A DNA stretch of 64,000 nucleotides from Scortum barcoo (lineage: Eukaryota > Chordata > Actinopteri > Centrarchiformes > Terapontidae), in NCBI GenBank assembly GCA_023238725.1, contig CM041531.1, positions 17,754,643-17,818,642 of the forward strand, read 5' to 3'. The notes under the pieces are model-generated. The model had not been told where the DNA came from and did not search any database. It saw only the letters and a program-made list of their open reading frames with translations. Below are positions 11,442-24,530 of the stretch, piece after piece. The translations under genes were made by a program, and so were the position numbers. The first letter of the stretch is position 1, and each line of letters begins with the position of its first letter.

Positions 11442-14400
11442 ATCTGTGAGGGAAAATAACTCAAAGAATCATTCAAAAGACTTCCTTCTCCCCAGGATGA
11501 CTTCAAACTAAGTCAAGGTGTTTGTATCTTTCAGTACAACAAATTCAAGTGCCGCATCCTGAACGAGAAAGTCACCACGCCCACCACTACAGTCTATAGG
11601 TATGTTGCTTAGAAGAAAGAAGCACACACATATGTGTGTGTGTGTATATATAATATATAATATACACACATTTTTTTATTTTAAACCAATGTTTCTTTTT
11701 GTGGTTTACAAAACTAACTGTTGTGTAAATTTATAAATCCCGGTTAGATGTGGGCCCTTGATTGATTTGTGCAGAGGTCCCCATGTCAGACATACAGGCA
11801 AGATCAAGGCCATGAAGATCTACAAGGTATGGGTGATATTTTCTCCCAGACTTAAGTTGATCAGATTTTATTTTTGAATATTTTCTGGGAAAGTAACCCA
11901 GTGCTGACATGTGTAAAAATGTTAATATTTCACTTTTTTTTTTTTCCTAACTCCTCAGAACTCTTCAACTTACTGGGAGGGCCGCTCTGACATGGAGACT
12001 CTGCAGAGGATCTATGGGATTTCCTTCCCAGACTCAAAGATGCTGAAGGAGTGGGAACGCTTTCAGGAGGAGGCCAAGAATAGAGACCATCGCAAGATCG
12101 GCAAAGTGAGTCACTGTAGGCAGTGTCTAAGCCCACCCAGCAGCCTGAGGCCTAGAGTTGGAGACTAAAACCCAGTACAAAGCGAATTTTGATTCGTAAT
12201 TATGTAATGTTATTGCTGACACATCTTCTTTTTGTGGGTTTTTTGGAGCTTTTCCCTGTGAGCGTTTAGGTTTGTGGTTTTATTGAAGTGGGGAAACCCT
12301 GGAATGGACCTGGACTAAGAACAGTCCCCAGGCAAACATGAACTCTAATGACACATGCAAAAATATACAAAGAAAAAGTAACATTACACAGAGGCTCTGT
12401 AATAAAATGATCCCTCTACTGTTTCCCAGTTGGCATCAAAAATGCCGCAGGGTGAAACCGCTATGGCAGAACAACATGGGCCTGAAAACCACGTTTTATT
12501 CTGCCATAGATCGACTGTCGCTGTTCTACACCAGCTGAGGGCACTGTGTCTCTTCATATTTGCACATTTGGCACCACTGTGAGTCATCTGAGCACCCAAG
12601 CTGGTTTCCCAGCATGGAAGACACAGACGGCAGCACCTCAATCAGCACATATAATAACACAGTTCCATATTAAATGCGAGAGTCGAGATACTGCTGTCGA
12701 AGCCTGTTGGAGGGAAGTGACAAAAGTGGCGTGTTGTTTTAAAGATGGCGTTCTGTGGCATGATCCCAAAGCAACCTTTACCATTTGCACAGTGTATAAT
12801 GAAAACACAACATTTTCAAGAAAAAAAACACAATTTTATCAATCAATAGCATTGAAATAAAAAAATATCCCATCAGAGGCACCAGCAGGGATTCAGCTGT
12901 GTCTTTTGATGTATCGATTTGATTAAATTGATCATACATGTTATACATCACCACTGTTAACGTATATAGAGAAGAAATAAAAGCACTGGTGGCATATAGA
13001 AAGATCTCCAGAGGAGTGTTTCATAAAACAAGATTGCTGTTGAAACCAGGCTGGTTTCTATAATTCAGGCTCATTTTCAAAAAATCCTATTTCACAAAGG
13101 AGATTTAAATCAGTCAGACCATAGCAACCTGTCCCTCCAGGCTAACTTTTTCCTGATCAGGTTAGTTTCAAGGCTTAGCTCCGTCTTGGGCTGAAGCAGT
13201 GTCATAAAGAGTCAGACAGAAACAGAGCGTTCCTCCCTGAAGGTTCCTCTTTACTCCTGCACTGTGAACGTCCCTCAGTTTTCAGTTCATGTCAAAGTTA
13301 TCACATTTCGACACAAGCAGCACTTTTTCTGCTTTTAAAATCAAAGCTTATATATTTTTTTATCTTAAGATTAAATAAATAAAATGTAAAACAAAATAAA
13401 AAGGGCAGGCATTCAATCTGAACATATTTAAACCGTATTTTCCTTCACATAGAGGCTGTTATGTCACAGTAACATAATCCCACTTACAGAGTTTTAGTTC
13501 CATAAAATTCTAATGATCTGGTTTGCTTGCCATGAAATACGTTACCTGACTCGATCTTTAAAGCCGTTTAAGGATATGTTGCATGCAACAGTATACTGAC
13601 ATGTAAACATTCATTTTCAGCCCTTATTATACAAAATTAGTTAATATTGCTCATGTGGGATTTCACAGTGCCATGGTTCCAAGCAGAGCACAGCAACAAA
13701 CTGAGCAAACAGTGGAGCTCAGTCCGTTCTGTATCAAAGTCTGAGCTTCCTGCTGGTCTACAAGATGCTGCCAAAAGCTCACTTTTGTATCCTATTGCGG
13801 CGATTTTTGCTGCAGTATTTACTGTGTTTAATTTTTGTTGCTCGTGGCTACGCATGTTGCCATTTTGTCCTTTTCTTTATTGTGAAGTGATATGATCAGC
13901 GCTTGATGTCGTCAGGTCTGTAATCAAAGGTTGGTTCTTAAACCACACTTGTCTGAGTCTGGTCAGCTCAGGGTTGGCTTTACAGATGAGATTAATTCTG
14001 CTTCTGTTTCCTACGCCCAGTAAAGACTGGCTTTTCTGAGCCAGCTTTTATGAAGCCAAACTTCTAATCCCGCTCTCAGTTTACTTTGGTTTTCAGATCA
14101 TCCAGTGTGATTTTCTAGAAATAGCTGGCTGACATTGCGAGACATTTCAGTTCCAACACCTTATTATTCATTTTTTTCAAATCAAAGTGCACTTGACGAA
14201 GGAGTATCATGAATGTGGTATTTATTCAGATATTTGCTGCAAATCTCTGTGTGTTTTTAAAAGTTATTAGTTACTGCTCGAAGGGACAAAAAGCGAGAGG
14301 TGAGGGGGGCTGTGTTATCACCTTATGCAGAATGAGAGGTGTGTCAGTGCTGTAGATGTTGTTTTAATACTGTGTACCATTCAAGATCGTTACAGAAATA

Positions 14401-17400
14401 GAAGGAACTGCTGGCACCCACATAATGTTTTTTTTGTCTTCACAGTGTCTTCACAGTTTGCAGCTTTCCAGCTTCCAGGGCACACCAAACACGTCTGTCG
14501 CTCTTATTATTTTTTTTTTTCCTCAGAGTCCATTGAGGGTTTTTTTCAGGAGCAAGTCGCTGACAGATGGTCTGCTGTGTGATGATTGGATAACTCCCTG
14601 CTGTGTATGCAGGAGTTTTGTGCTGGTTGTACCTGCAGATAATAAGCACATGTGGAGTCATTAAAAAGTCTTCTTTTGTCTGCTTCACAGGATCAAGAGC
14701 TGTTCTTCTTCCATGATCTCAGCCCTGGCAGTTGTTTCTTCATGCCACGTGGAGCCTACATCTACAACACTCTCACAGAGTTCATCCGGGTAGGAGCAGT
14801 GGCCAAATGTTTAAGTGCATCTTATACATTATCTTATTTTATTTTATTTATTTTATTTTATACTTATCTTATTTATAGAATATTTGCCATGTTTCCTTCT
14901 ATTTTAAATTCACTTGTGGCAGATGTAAGCTACAAAAGCCCTCAGACAATCAGTCATCCTTGAGCTTTGGTTGGCAATTACAAAATTTTGCCATGATGCT
15001 ATGTTTGCCATTTTGTTATTGATACAAAATATTTATTGTGGGATCTGCATTGCGGAATACCACTGAAAAATTTATATTCAAGCAAAATCCACAAACAGGG
15101 TAAGCATCTGTACAGGGTTTGAAAACATGTACTCCAGAGATATTGAAACACAAACGCCTACAACCACTCTCAACCATGAGTCCATGAGGCTGGGGTTTCG
15201 TTTCACTTAACATTTCCAGTGTACTTGTAGCGATTGCCAGCTCATTGGCATGCAGGCCACGAGCCGTTAACTTTTACAAAACATGCAATCACCAAGGAGC
15301 TCAAAGATAAGCTGTGGGTTGAATGGTGACCTGAATAGTTTAGTTCAGCTCAGTCAGTTCAAATTCTGCTCAGAGCTCCAGAAAAACTCCAGTCCTGACT
15401 GCTGTACACAGTCTGAGTTACAGCCTGAGCTTTGCAAAGGTTGTTCAGTAAAACACTAAAAATGCGACAAACCAAACATCATAAAGTCACAACTGTCAGA
15501 AATAAAAATATTTTACAGATCGCGGTCCAGATGAGCTTGCCTGCTAATCAGGTTGAATGATTGCAGAGTTTGCAGAAGCTCTCATTTAAGAGCTGAATGC
15601 AGTCTTGCCCAAAGTTGAGCAAACTTTAGATTTCAGAGTGACTTGAGCACTCTTGCCATGTTGGGTGACTGTACAGGAACTCATCTCTTTGACGTGTTTG
15701 AAGAGAGATGTGTTGACATCTTGAAGACTTTCACATCACACACACCAACACACCAGACCAAGCCAAGAGGACCTGACATACATTACACAGAAGTCGTGCA
15801 AGATCATTATCGCGTCACTTCAATCTGTTATCACTGTGCAAAAAGAAAAAAAAAAAAAAACACAGACCAGCGACAAGCAACAAGTTATGTATTTCTCTCT
15901 ACAACATATTCGTAAAATGTTTAGCAGTCACATTTCAAGATGCTGGCGGATGGCTTGGTATGACTGCAATGCTAGAAAAGCAGTCACTTGCCTCATTCAG
16001 GTTCTGCATCTCTCTCTAAATTGTATTTATTTAGGAAAAGCTGACCGAGCACACACATTTTTTTTATATCCTTCTTGTTTTCATATTCACAGTTCCACAT
16101 ATTCACAGCTGAAATGTTTCCAGTAACACCACTTTTCTATTGTTGGCTGCTAAACAGCTCAAATGGACAAAAAAGAAAGGAAAACAGATAAATAAAACCC
16201 ACAGGATCCAATTCCTGTTTGCAGAAGCTCGAGATTTGTGCCAAGGGTCGTGATTCAGCTCAGCTCAGGAAAGTACCTGTGCAGTCCAGCTGGCGGTTTA
16301 GCTTGTTTATGTGTTTTTTTTTTTTTTTTTTCTAGGATGAGTACTGGAGAAGAGGCTTTCAGGAAGTAGCCTCCCCCAACATCTATAACAGCAAACTGTG
16401 GGAGACATCTGGCCACTGGCAGCACTACAGTGAAAACATGTTCTCCTTCCCTGTGGAGGACGACATCTTTGCACTCAAGCCCATGAACTGCCCCGGGCAC
16501 TGGTAAATTTGGGGTGCTCTGAGAATTGTCTCAGAGCAGTGAATCAAATGGTATATACAGTATTCAATGCATGCCACGGTCATTGATCTGCTGCTCTCTG
16601 GGTGTCCTGTAGTCTGATGTTCGGCCACAGGCCCCGCTCGTGGAGGGAGCTCCCTCTGAGGCTGGCAGATTTTGGCGTCCTCCACAGAAATGAGCTGTCA
16701 GGGACGCTAACTGGGCTGACCAGAGTGCGGCGCTTCCAGCAGGATGATGCTCACATTTTCTGCACGATGGATCAGGTGACCACATCAGTCGTTTTTGGCA
16801 TTTTCACGCGTTGTTTAGACATGCAAATCTTCAGCTCTTTGTACATGTGAAAAACAGGTTTGAAAAACAAGTACCTACTTATTATGAGTCATTTCCTAAA
16901 TCCTGATTTCTTTTTTTTTTTTTTTTTCCCTTCTACAGATCGAGACTGAGATGAAAGGCTGCCTTGACTTCCTCCGCTGTGTTTACCATGTGTTTGGCTT
17001 CTCCTTCCAGCTACACCTCTCCACCCGTCCAGAAAAGTATCTGGGTGATATCGCTGTGTGGAACCAGGCTGAGAAGGTAAACCGCGTCATGTGTCATAGT
17101 TCTGATTTATATCTAAAAAGCACCTCCAGGAACCGGTTGAATTCTGCTAAATATTCAGCAGGAGATCGGACGGGAATCTGTCTTGGAGGCATAATATGCA
17201 AAACATAGGGACACACCTCACGTTTAAAGCAAGTACTCATGTTGACACTGACTTGGCATTGTTGATGAAAGAGCTGGCTTCCTGCCGTGTCATCGTACAG
17301 TAGTATCAGATCTGTGAATCATTAGGAAGTTCCTTGAATTTCTGTAGGAGGTGTGTTGTCAATAAAGGACATTGCTCATTTCGGTGACATGATTTCCAGT

Positions 17401-19835
17401 TGTATTTTTTTTTTTTTTCAGCAGTAGATATCACTTAAAATGTAAATATAGAAGCGCATTAGGCAGTGCAAAGTGCGGACTGAAATGTGTGTTTTGTACA
17501 TAATTGTGTACTGCAGTATGACCTGCATCACAGTAATTGCTTTTCATTTAGATGAAAATTAAAATGTTAACCTATGCCTCACAATTGACAGCAACTGGAG
17601 AACAGCCTGAATGAGTTTGGGGAGCCATGGAAACTCAACCCTGGAGACGGCGCTTTTTATGGACCCAAGGTTAGAACATTTCTTGATATTTGATTTCAAA
17701 TCCTCTCGGTCTGAAAAGTGCTATAATTTCTCTCTGTGCTGTTGCAGATCGACATTAAGATCAAAGATGCAATTGGACGTTACCACCAGTGTGCAACCAT
17801 TCAGCTGGACTTCCAGCTGCCCATCCGCTTCAACCTGACCTTTGTGGGGTGAGTCACCTAATCAAAACACTGACTCGCTGCTGAGTCTGTGGGCTTTACT
17901 GTACCAAGGATTACATGTTAATCACCTCCTGAATAAGACGTCTCCGCTGGCGTACTGTGTTCCAGATAGTCCTGTGCGTATGTTTGTGTTTGTGTGCGTG
18001 AGGTGAAGAGCTGTTTGCAAAAGTGAACTCATTGAGAAGGTGATGGGTTGATTTATCACCACACCAGGAGCTACAGTTTGTAAACTCAGCATGCAGTTAA
18101 TAGTATAATAGTATTTAGCCCTGTATTACAAATAGAAATGGAAGGAGGTGTCCGTTTAGGTCAGCAGGAGGATCGGTGGATATTGATACTTGAGTTGCAG
18201 ACACAGTGGGAATTTAGGTAGATACAGGTTGCACAGGTAGGGTAATTATACTCTTTATGATGAAACATTGCACTATATCTTTTGTATTATTATTTTCATT
18301 ATCAACTTTGAACTTCTGTGTTAAATGTTCTGCAAATAAAATCTGAATCGAATTAAAGACCAATAATACATATGAGAGGCCAAGAGAAAGTGTAGTTTAA
18401 ATTAATACCGACACATTTCACAGGAACTCTTAATATTCTTCTGTCATGCGATGTTTTTCAGGAAGGATGGCGATGACAAAGCCCGACCAGTCATCATCCA
18501 TCGTGCTATCCTGGGCTCAGTGGAGAGGATGATTGCTATTCTCACAGAGAACTATGCAGGCAAATGGTGAGGAAGTAAAAAAAATGTTATTAAATTTAAA
18601 TGTTTTTAGAATTCCTGATATAACCCACTGCTTTGATTACTTCATTGATGTTTTAGCGGATATATCAGATGCTCTCTGTTCTTATTTCAGGTGTTTTCTG
18701 TTGCAATATGATTTTTGTGTGGTTATGAGTGACATGCCATCCAGTTGGAATACTAAACTGTCCACTCTATTGTGTTCCCTTTCTGCACCTTGACCCTATC
18801 TCTGTCTATGAAGTGTGCCTTATAAATAAAACTGCCCAGCCTTGCCTATACCATAAAGATTTCACCTAGTAGTTCCCATTTTTTCCCAGGGACAACTATG
18901 TGGTAACATTATTATATTTACCCCTGTATATCACTGTGAAGATGGTTTCATTATAGTCTGTCTGTCCTTCCTGCAGGCCTCTGTGGCTCTCTCCACGTCA
19001 GGTGATGTTAGTGCCTGTCAACCCCTCCTGTGAGGATTACGCCAAGAGGGTACGTCTTCCACAGTCCCCATCTGTGTTTGTATATTTGTATATGCTCATG
19101 AACTGTTTACACAAAAATGTCTTTTTTTTTTCCACCTGTCAGGTGTGTAAGCAGTTTACAGAGGCTGGGTTCATGGCAGATGCTGACCTAGACTCCAGCT
19201 GTCTCCTAAACAAGAAAATCCGTAACGCTCAGTTGGCCCAATATAACTTCATTCTTGGTGAGAAAATCCCAGACACAATGTGTTTTTTTTTTTTTTGGTT
19301 TGTTTTTTTTTAAATCATATCTACTTATCATAGTTACATTATTATTGCATTAGTAACACTGCAGACTTAACACCATGGAAAGTTTTCAAAAATGATCAAC
19401 AATATAAAGAATGTATGGTTTGTAATAAATGGGTTAGAACATAAAACAATTACCACAGCCTTTTTCAGTAACCTCAGTATAAGACTGCAAGTCTCGGTAG
19501 ACTTGATTGACCATTGAAATAATAATGATTTCAAATAAACATTCTTACTTTGTTGAATAACCAGCAAATGGACCTTCAAACTGGCTAACCACCCACAGTT
19601 GTTGAATTCTGTGGCGTGTGTGTGCATGTGTGTTGTGTTGTGACTTGGCCCATGTCAAGCTGTCGAATCCTTTTGTGTCTTGGCAGTGGTTGGAGAGAAG
19701 GAGAAGATGACTAACTGCGTCAATGTGCGCACGAGGGACAACAAAGTCCACGGAGAACTGTCGGTGGCCGAGGTGCTGGCTCGCCTGACCCTGCTCAAAC
19801 AATCTCGCTGTCGAAACGCAGAGGAGGAGTTCTAA
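8823..19835 (+). CDS. tars3: Threonyl-tRNA synthetase 3 (TARSL2-type), complete
   Basis: Charges tRNA-Thr with threonine. Nineteen coding exons: 8823-9146, 9456-9542, 9747-9934, 10192-10315, 10606-10730, 11019-11136, 11535-11599, 11748-11826, 11959-12105, 14691-14789, 16336-16502, 16613-16775, 16939-17076, 17592-17669, 17748-17848, 18462-18566, 18977-19049, 19143-19257 and 19687-19835. They join to 814 residues plus TAA; human TARS3 has about 800. Order: leucine-rich coiled-coil N-terminus (1-75), charged linker, TGS domain (about 172-244), editing domain with HSSAH (245-249) and CRGPH (352-356), class II core, and anticodon-binding domain (about 704-814). The three core zinc ligands known from bacterial ThrRS are present: C504 (MNCPGH), H555 (DDAHIF) and H681 (IIHRA). 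The coiled-coil N-terminus and adjacent tm2d3 favour tars3 over tars1. Confidence 0.95.
11364..11440. repeat. (TTC)n-(TTA)n compound microsatellite
   Basis: A run of TTC units passes directly into more than 15 TTA units in the tars3 intron before exon 7. It is likely length-polymorphic. Confidence 0.95.
12106..14690 (+). other. tars3 intron 9
   Basis: The largest tars3 intron (2.6 kb). No exon was seen. The part 13015-14115 has repeat-like sequence described separately; the rest is ordinary AT-rich intron. Confidence 0.7.
13015..14115. repeat. Possible degenerate MITE-like repeat in tars3 intron 9
   Basis: Two blocks (about 13015-13200 and 13945-14115) resemble dispersed fish repeats I recall, with phrases such as CTGATCAGGTTAGTTTCAAG and GAGCCAGCTTTTATGAAGCC. 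They could be ends of one non-autonomous DNA element with unrelated sequence between. No clear terminal inverted repeats or target duplications were found by eye, so the class (PIF/Harbinger-like was considered) is open. Confidence 0.3.
14790..16335 (+). other. tars3 intron 10
   Basis: A 1.5 kb intron. It holds a (TTTTA)n-like tract at 14832-14872, a poly(A) run near 15843 and a long poly(T) before the next acceptor (16313-16331). No gene or recognisable element was seen. Confidence 0.6.
17849..18461 (+). other. tars3 intron 15
   Basis: No exon. The segment around 18250-18350 ends in an AATAAA-bearing stretch that looks like an old retroelement 3' tail, but it is too short to classify. Confidence 0.4.
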
Positions 19836-20260
19836 TCGAGACAACCAATCCAGAACAAGAGCAATCCAGACTCTTGCAATTCAATACCTCAAGTGCAGTC
19901 AAATAAGCAGTAAAGGGACAATTGATGGCACGTGTTGTTCATGGTGCAGTGAAAGTGTAGTACGTAGAGCAAATTTGAGAGGTACTTACTGATAGTCTGT
20001 AAGTAAATGTAATGAATGGGGCTGCAGAACAACCTGATGCCCACAGAATCACGTAAAGGATTGAAAAATGATATGTTTTTGTAAATTGTGTAGGTGTCAG
20101 ATTATGTCTGAAGGGAAATTAATTGATAATTGAAAGAAACTATGTCATCATGATGAAGGTTATGTGAACATGGCACTGTTTTGTTTTTTTTTTTCCACAA
20201 TGGTCCGTCTCCACGGAGAACCTCCAATAATAAAATAATTCTGCTGAATGTGATCTTTTA
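19836..20260 (+). terminator. tars3: tars3 3' UTR and poly(A) signal
   Basis: After the TAA at 19833-19835 the sequence becomes AT-rich. An AATAAA at 20229-20234 is followed by TG/T-rich sequence, so cleavage near 20250 is likely. This gives a 3' UTR of about 415 bases. Confidence 0.65.
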
Positions 20261-21210
20261 CTTTCACAACCGTTTATTTTGTAGAGATTTGCAGCCTTTC
20301 AGGTCATACTTGATTACTCATTCACAATAACATAAAACACTCTGTTTTCAGTAGCAGATTTACAGAAGTGGAAGCTTCATAATTGTCTTGACTGATCGAG
20401 CAGTATAGGGCCTCATCCCCACCCAGCATGTTACACCAAGTTTCTGCTCACTACGTCAGTGCTACAGTGTCACTGTGGTCTTTAAATAGCAAATTTAATG
20501 TGACATTCTGACCAGAAATGAGGCATAATTAAATGTAATAAGTTTTTGTTTATTAAGTTGTTAAGTTCAAGAATAGTTTATAATTATTATATATGTGGAT
20601 CAGAGGGTTTGTGGGTGTGGCGTGGTGGGCGTGGCAAGTCTAGGACCAGGAAGTTCTGCTGCGGCACTCATGCTGCGTTCACAAGTCATAGGAAAGATGG
20701 CCCACTTAAACCCTTTTTCAAATATTATAATACTTCTTCTTTAACAAGGATTAGACTTATTGCTCTATTTCAACAGCTTCGTCAATGTTGATGTCAGTAT
20801 AGCTGTAGATGCAGTGAAGGTCCCGGTGCAGTGTACGGCTGAATAGAGAACATGTCGAGCCACGACAATACAGTTGTGAGGATTACTAGAAAGATTTTGA
20901 GATTGGTATTGTTATAATATTTTACAGGAAGGTCAGACATATCACTTTGTCACTTGCTTAGAACAAAACGTCTTTGAAAGGTTTCGTGTAATAAACGTAT
21001 AATGAGCTATTGGTGCTCGTCATGGCATCTTCACAGCTTTAATTAGATAATGAAACAACAGATGAATCATTATATCAAAAGCACTCAGCCCCCCCGCCTC
21101 TTACTATTAACTGTATATAAATAATCTGTACATACACTGAATGCCTCAGCCCGTCAGAACCAACAGTGTCCGTTTGTCCTACCGGCCCTGAAGGCAGCTG
21201 TGCAGCAACA
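20261..21210 (+). promoter_or_regulatory. tm2d3: tars3-tm2d3 intergenic gap and tm2d3 promoter
   Basis: About 950 bases separate the tars3 poly(A) region from the tm2d3 start. It holds a GTGGCGTGGTGGGCGTGGC stretch (20617-20635), a possible GC/KLF-type site. No coding exon was seen. The tm2d3 transcription start is not visible. Confidence 0.4.
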
Positions 21211-24200
21211 ATGGCCGCCAGCTGTCAGAGATGGAGACCGGACCGAGGACGGAGCCTCAAAAGCGGCGGCATTGTGATCGTGTTGTTCATGGACCTGCTC
21301 TTACAGTGTGTTAACGGTATGTGTGTGAGGACTGTCAAATATTTAGACCAGCCTGGCTCGACTACAACCCGTATTTCTGTCGTTGCTGGTGTTAGCGTTA
21401 ATGGGTTAGCCACCGAGCTAGCACCGCTACACACAGCTCGTTAGTTAGCTTACAGTCCGTGGTACAGATTGAATGGCTGTTTGTTAAACACGACAAACAG
21501 TTTGGTTGATTAGTCTGTTTTTAATGTACAATATATGGGATAACAGTGAGCTAACGTATCGTTAATCGCCCCTCTAATTTGCAGTAAGTATCGCCAGCTG
21601 GTAAACGCCTCAGTGAGGTGTTAACATTGCTGATCAACACCTCACAGAGTCTTTTAAATAAAGTCTTAATAATACATGTTATCTAATTTATATGAAATAT
21701 TATGTTATATTAGCCTGTCTGTCCCAACATACCTGATTGCAGGATCGTTAAATGTTGTCACTATCCATCATTACTTTCTCAGTTCACTATGCAGTGTATA
21801 GATATATCTCTTGTTTTATAATCACGGTCACAGCAGACTAAGGATGTGGACTCACGTCGTTTATCTTCTTTGTTGTGTGGACGTCAGGGTACCTGAGCTC
21901 TCCTCATGTTGGCCAGGAGCCTCCATACACCAGAGATTCCCAGCATGGACCGGTCATCACCAGCCCGGTGGTCCCTGCTGCAGCCTCAGGTAAACATCAG
22001 TCAGTTACCAATACTCATAATGATCACTTGAACTTGAGTTTATGTTAAAATGACTGCTTATACATGAAAGGTATGCTCCTGTAGCACATAACTAATGTAA
22101 CATGTTAACATTAACACTAATATAAACATGTTAACAATTCACAGATTGGAGTATTAGAAATCAAATGTACAAGCCCATGAACATTTTCCTCATATGTAGC
22201 CTGAGATTATATACTGTAAATCTGTTCAGGTCCTCTGGTTGATGTAGGCATGGGGCGATATGATAAATGTCATATCACGATTAGCCTGGCCAGAATAATT
22301 GTAGTACACAATATTATGCCAGTAGTCCTCAATATATGCTTAAAACTCTGAAACTGACATCAAGCCATACTGGAATCACTTTACCTTACATTTTGTCAAA
22401 ACAACTCTTTCCACATCCTAGTCAAACAATAAATAAGGTGATCATAAATCACAAGGTCCCTCAGAATACATGAAGAATAAATTAATAAAAATAACAGCAA
22501 CCGTGTGTGAGCCTGTTCTGTTTTTACATGATTATTCCTGTACTTTTTTTAAATCAGGCTCTATTTTTCACTTCTCTGCCATGATCTCTAATGGTACAGA
22601 CATAACATAAAAATGAGCACATACAAGCAATGGCTAAATCATGTAGGACTGATTAACTTTCAAATGCATTTTTCATTAGTAAATTATACATTTTATTTTG
22701 TTCCCTGTATCTTATCAAAGAAAGTATTGCTCTTGTTTTGTCTGGGCTCTGAGGCATTAATGACCTTTCAACAGAGCAACAATAATTCTCTTTTGCTGGC
22801 TGGCAGGCAGCCTTAATGGAGCAATCAGGAGTGAATGGCTTTGCTCAAGGACTCTTTGATGGGCATTTTGTTGAGTGCACAGTGTTAGTTATTTACCTCC
22901 CGCAGCCTTATTTTCCCATTTTGGCAAGAGATTCAAATGCAGTCATAGACTCATCAGTGACCGTAGACATAAAGCCATGTAGTTAACTTGCTCCATAACA
23001 TTCTTGTATTACATTGAATATTGTAGCTAAAAATGGAAGAACTCCTGTAACTTGATGTGTTCTTTGTTGCAGTGTCTCCTATGGATGAAGAGAGCTACAC
23101 TTCCAAGTGTCCTAGCGGGGGGTTGTGTAGTCGCCTGCCAGCTGATTGTATTCAGTGCAATTACCAACACAACTGCACCTACCAGAAACCAGCTTCCTTC
23201 ACTTGTAAACCCAAAAAAGGGGTTCACTGTATTGTGAGTAGCAGCTCATTTTGTATGCATCAGCTATGAAACTGGAAGTCCTCTAAATGTTTCTAGACTA
23301 ATAGTCATCATGATAGAATTGATGGTTTTAAGCGACAGCTGTATTAGCTTTTAGAATAGGTGCTTAGTGATGACGTGATGTGTTTTTGTGTGTGTGTTTG
23401 CAGGGAGAGTCAGGACAGCAGCAAACCAACTTCACTCTCTCCATCACCTGTCAGTTCTGCTGGCAGCTGGACCCGTCCCAGTACCGCTGCTCAAACTCCA
23501 CTAACTGTATGACAGTGTCCTGCCCACGCAAGCGCTACAACGCCACATGTGACGTGTTAGACCACGTACATTGTTTAGGTATGACAAAGGCTCTGCTGTA
23601 ACGCCGGCTCTGTTTCTTTCCGTTCTTTTTTTTCTGTGGGGGGTAGCTGCGTCTCTGTCAGGCACTCTAGATATAAGTGTTTTGTAAAGGGATAGTTTTA
23701 CACATGTTTTCATTTAGGTAAATTTCCAAACTTAACTTTATGTAGAGCATATAAAGTGAATTGTTTGTCATTTGTATTTGGCTTTAAGCTTCCTAAGGAG
23801 GGTCAGGCAGTCTGTTGCAGAGGGTGTTAATTATTATTACAGGGTATATGATTATAGTAGAAAACCAGTGGTTCTGTGCTGAGACATTTGAATACATATG
23901 TAGCTGTAGAATCACTGACATTTTTAATATTGCAGTATCCAAATGAAAACCAAAAACATAATATTTCTCCAAAAATAATGTCAGGTTTTGTTTATTAAAG
24001 TGTTGTACATGTTGTACATTATTTAAAGTGAAATGTGTCTTCAGTCATGCTGATTTGTTTTCCTGAAATGTTATTATGGGTTTAGTGTGGTTGTCATCAT
24101 GACCACTGTCAGTGTCCACTAATTTTTTTTTTTTTTTTTTCTTCCGCAGGTAAAAGACGTTTTCAGAAACGTTTATTTTGTAACTGGACTGGTGGATACA

Positions 24201-24530
24201 AATGGTCAACAGCATTAGCACTCAGGTAAACTTGCCACCAGACTTTTGACCAGCTTAGATGCAAACTATCTAAAAACTTTAAAAAATCTCTGAGTCAGGA
24301 TTTGTGCTCTGGTAGCATCTTTGACGACTTTTTCATCTGTGTTTTCTCTCCTGTCTCTCTGTAGCATTACACTTGGTGGTTTTGGGGCAGATCGGTTTTA
24401 TCTAGGCCAGTGGAGAGAAGGTCTAGGTAAACTGTTCAGCTTTGGAGGCCTGGGCATTTGGACTTTGATAGATGTTCTCCTGATAGGGGTTGGTTATGTG
24501 GGACCCGCTGACGGTTCTCTCTACATCTGA
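21211..24530 (+). CDS. tm2d3: TM2 domain-containing protein 3, complete
   Basis: Small membrane protein of the TM2D family; the Drosophila orthologue almondex promotes Notch signalling. Six exons (21211-21316, 21888-21989, 23073-23233, 23404-23578, 24150-24225, 24365-24530) join to 261 residues; human is about 247. The N-terminus has a hydrophobic signal-like stretch (GGIVIVLFMDLLLQC). A variable linker follows, then a cysteine-rich luminal part (about 80-195) with CPSGGLCSRLPADC and the sequons NFT, NST and NAT. The TM2 domain closes the protein: a first helix leading into ADRFYLGQ (DRF at 216-218), then a second helix after LFSFGGLGIW, ending in YVGPADGSLYI. The C-terminus is almost identical to human from memory. 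The ATG at 21211 (context ACAATGG) is the first in-frame methionine. It follows tars3 in the same orientation, as in human. Confidence 0.97.
21990..23072 (+). other. tm2d3 intron 2
   Basis: A 1.1 kb intron with no exon. Its first half holds a possible dispersed repeat at 22240-22435, listed separately. Confidence 0.6.
22240..22435. repeat. Possible dispersed teleost repeat in tm2d3 intron 2
   Basis: The phrases GGGGCGATATGAT, CATATCACGATTAG, AATATATGCTTAAA and ACTGGAATCACTTTA, in this order, match a short interspersed repeat that I recall from fish genomes. No coding capacity. Identification is from memory only. Confidence 0.35.
23579..24149 (+). other. tm2d3 intron 4
   Basis: A 571-base intron ending in a long T tract (24123-24140) and CTTCCGCAG acceptor. 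Nothing else recognised. Confidence 0.6.
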
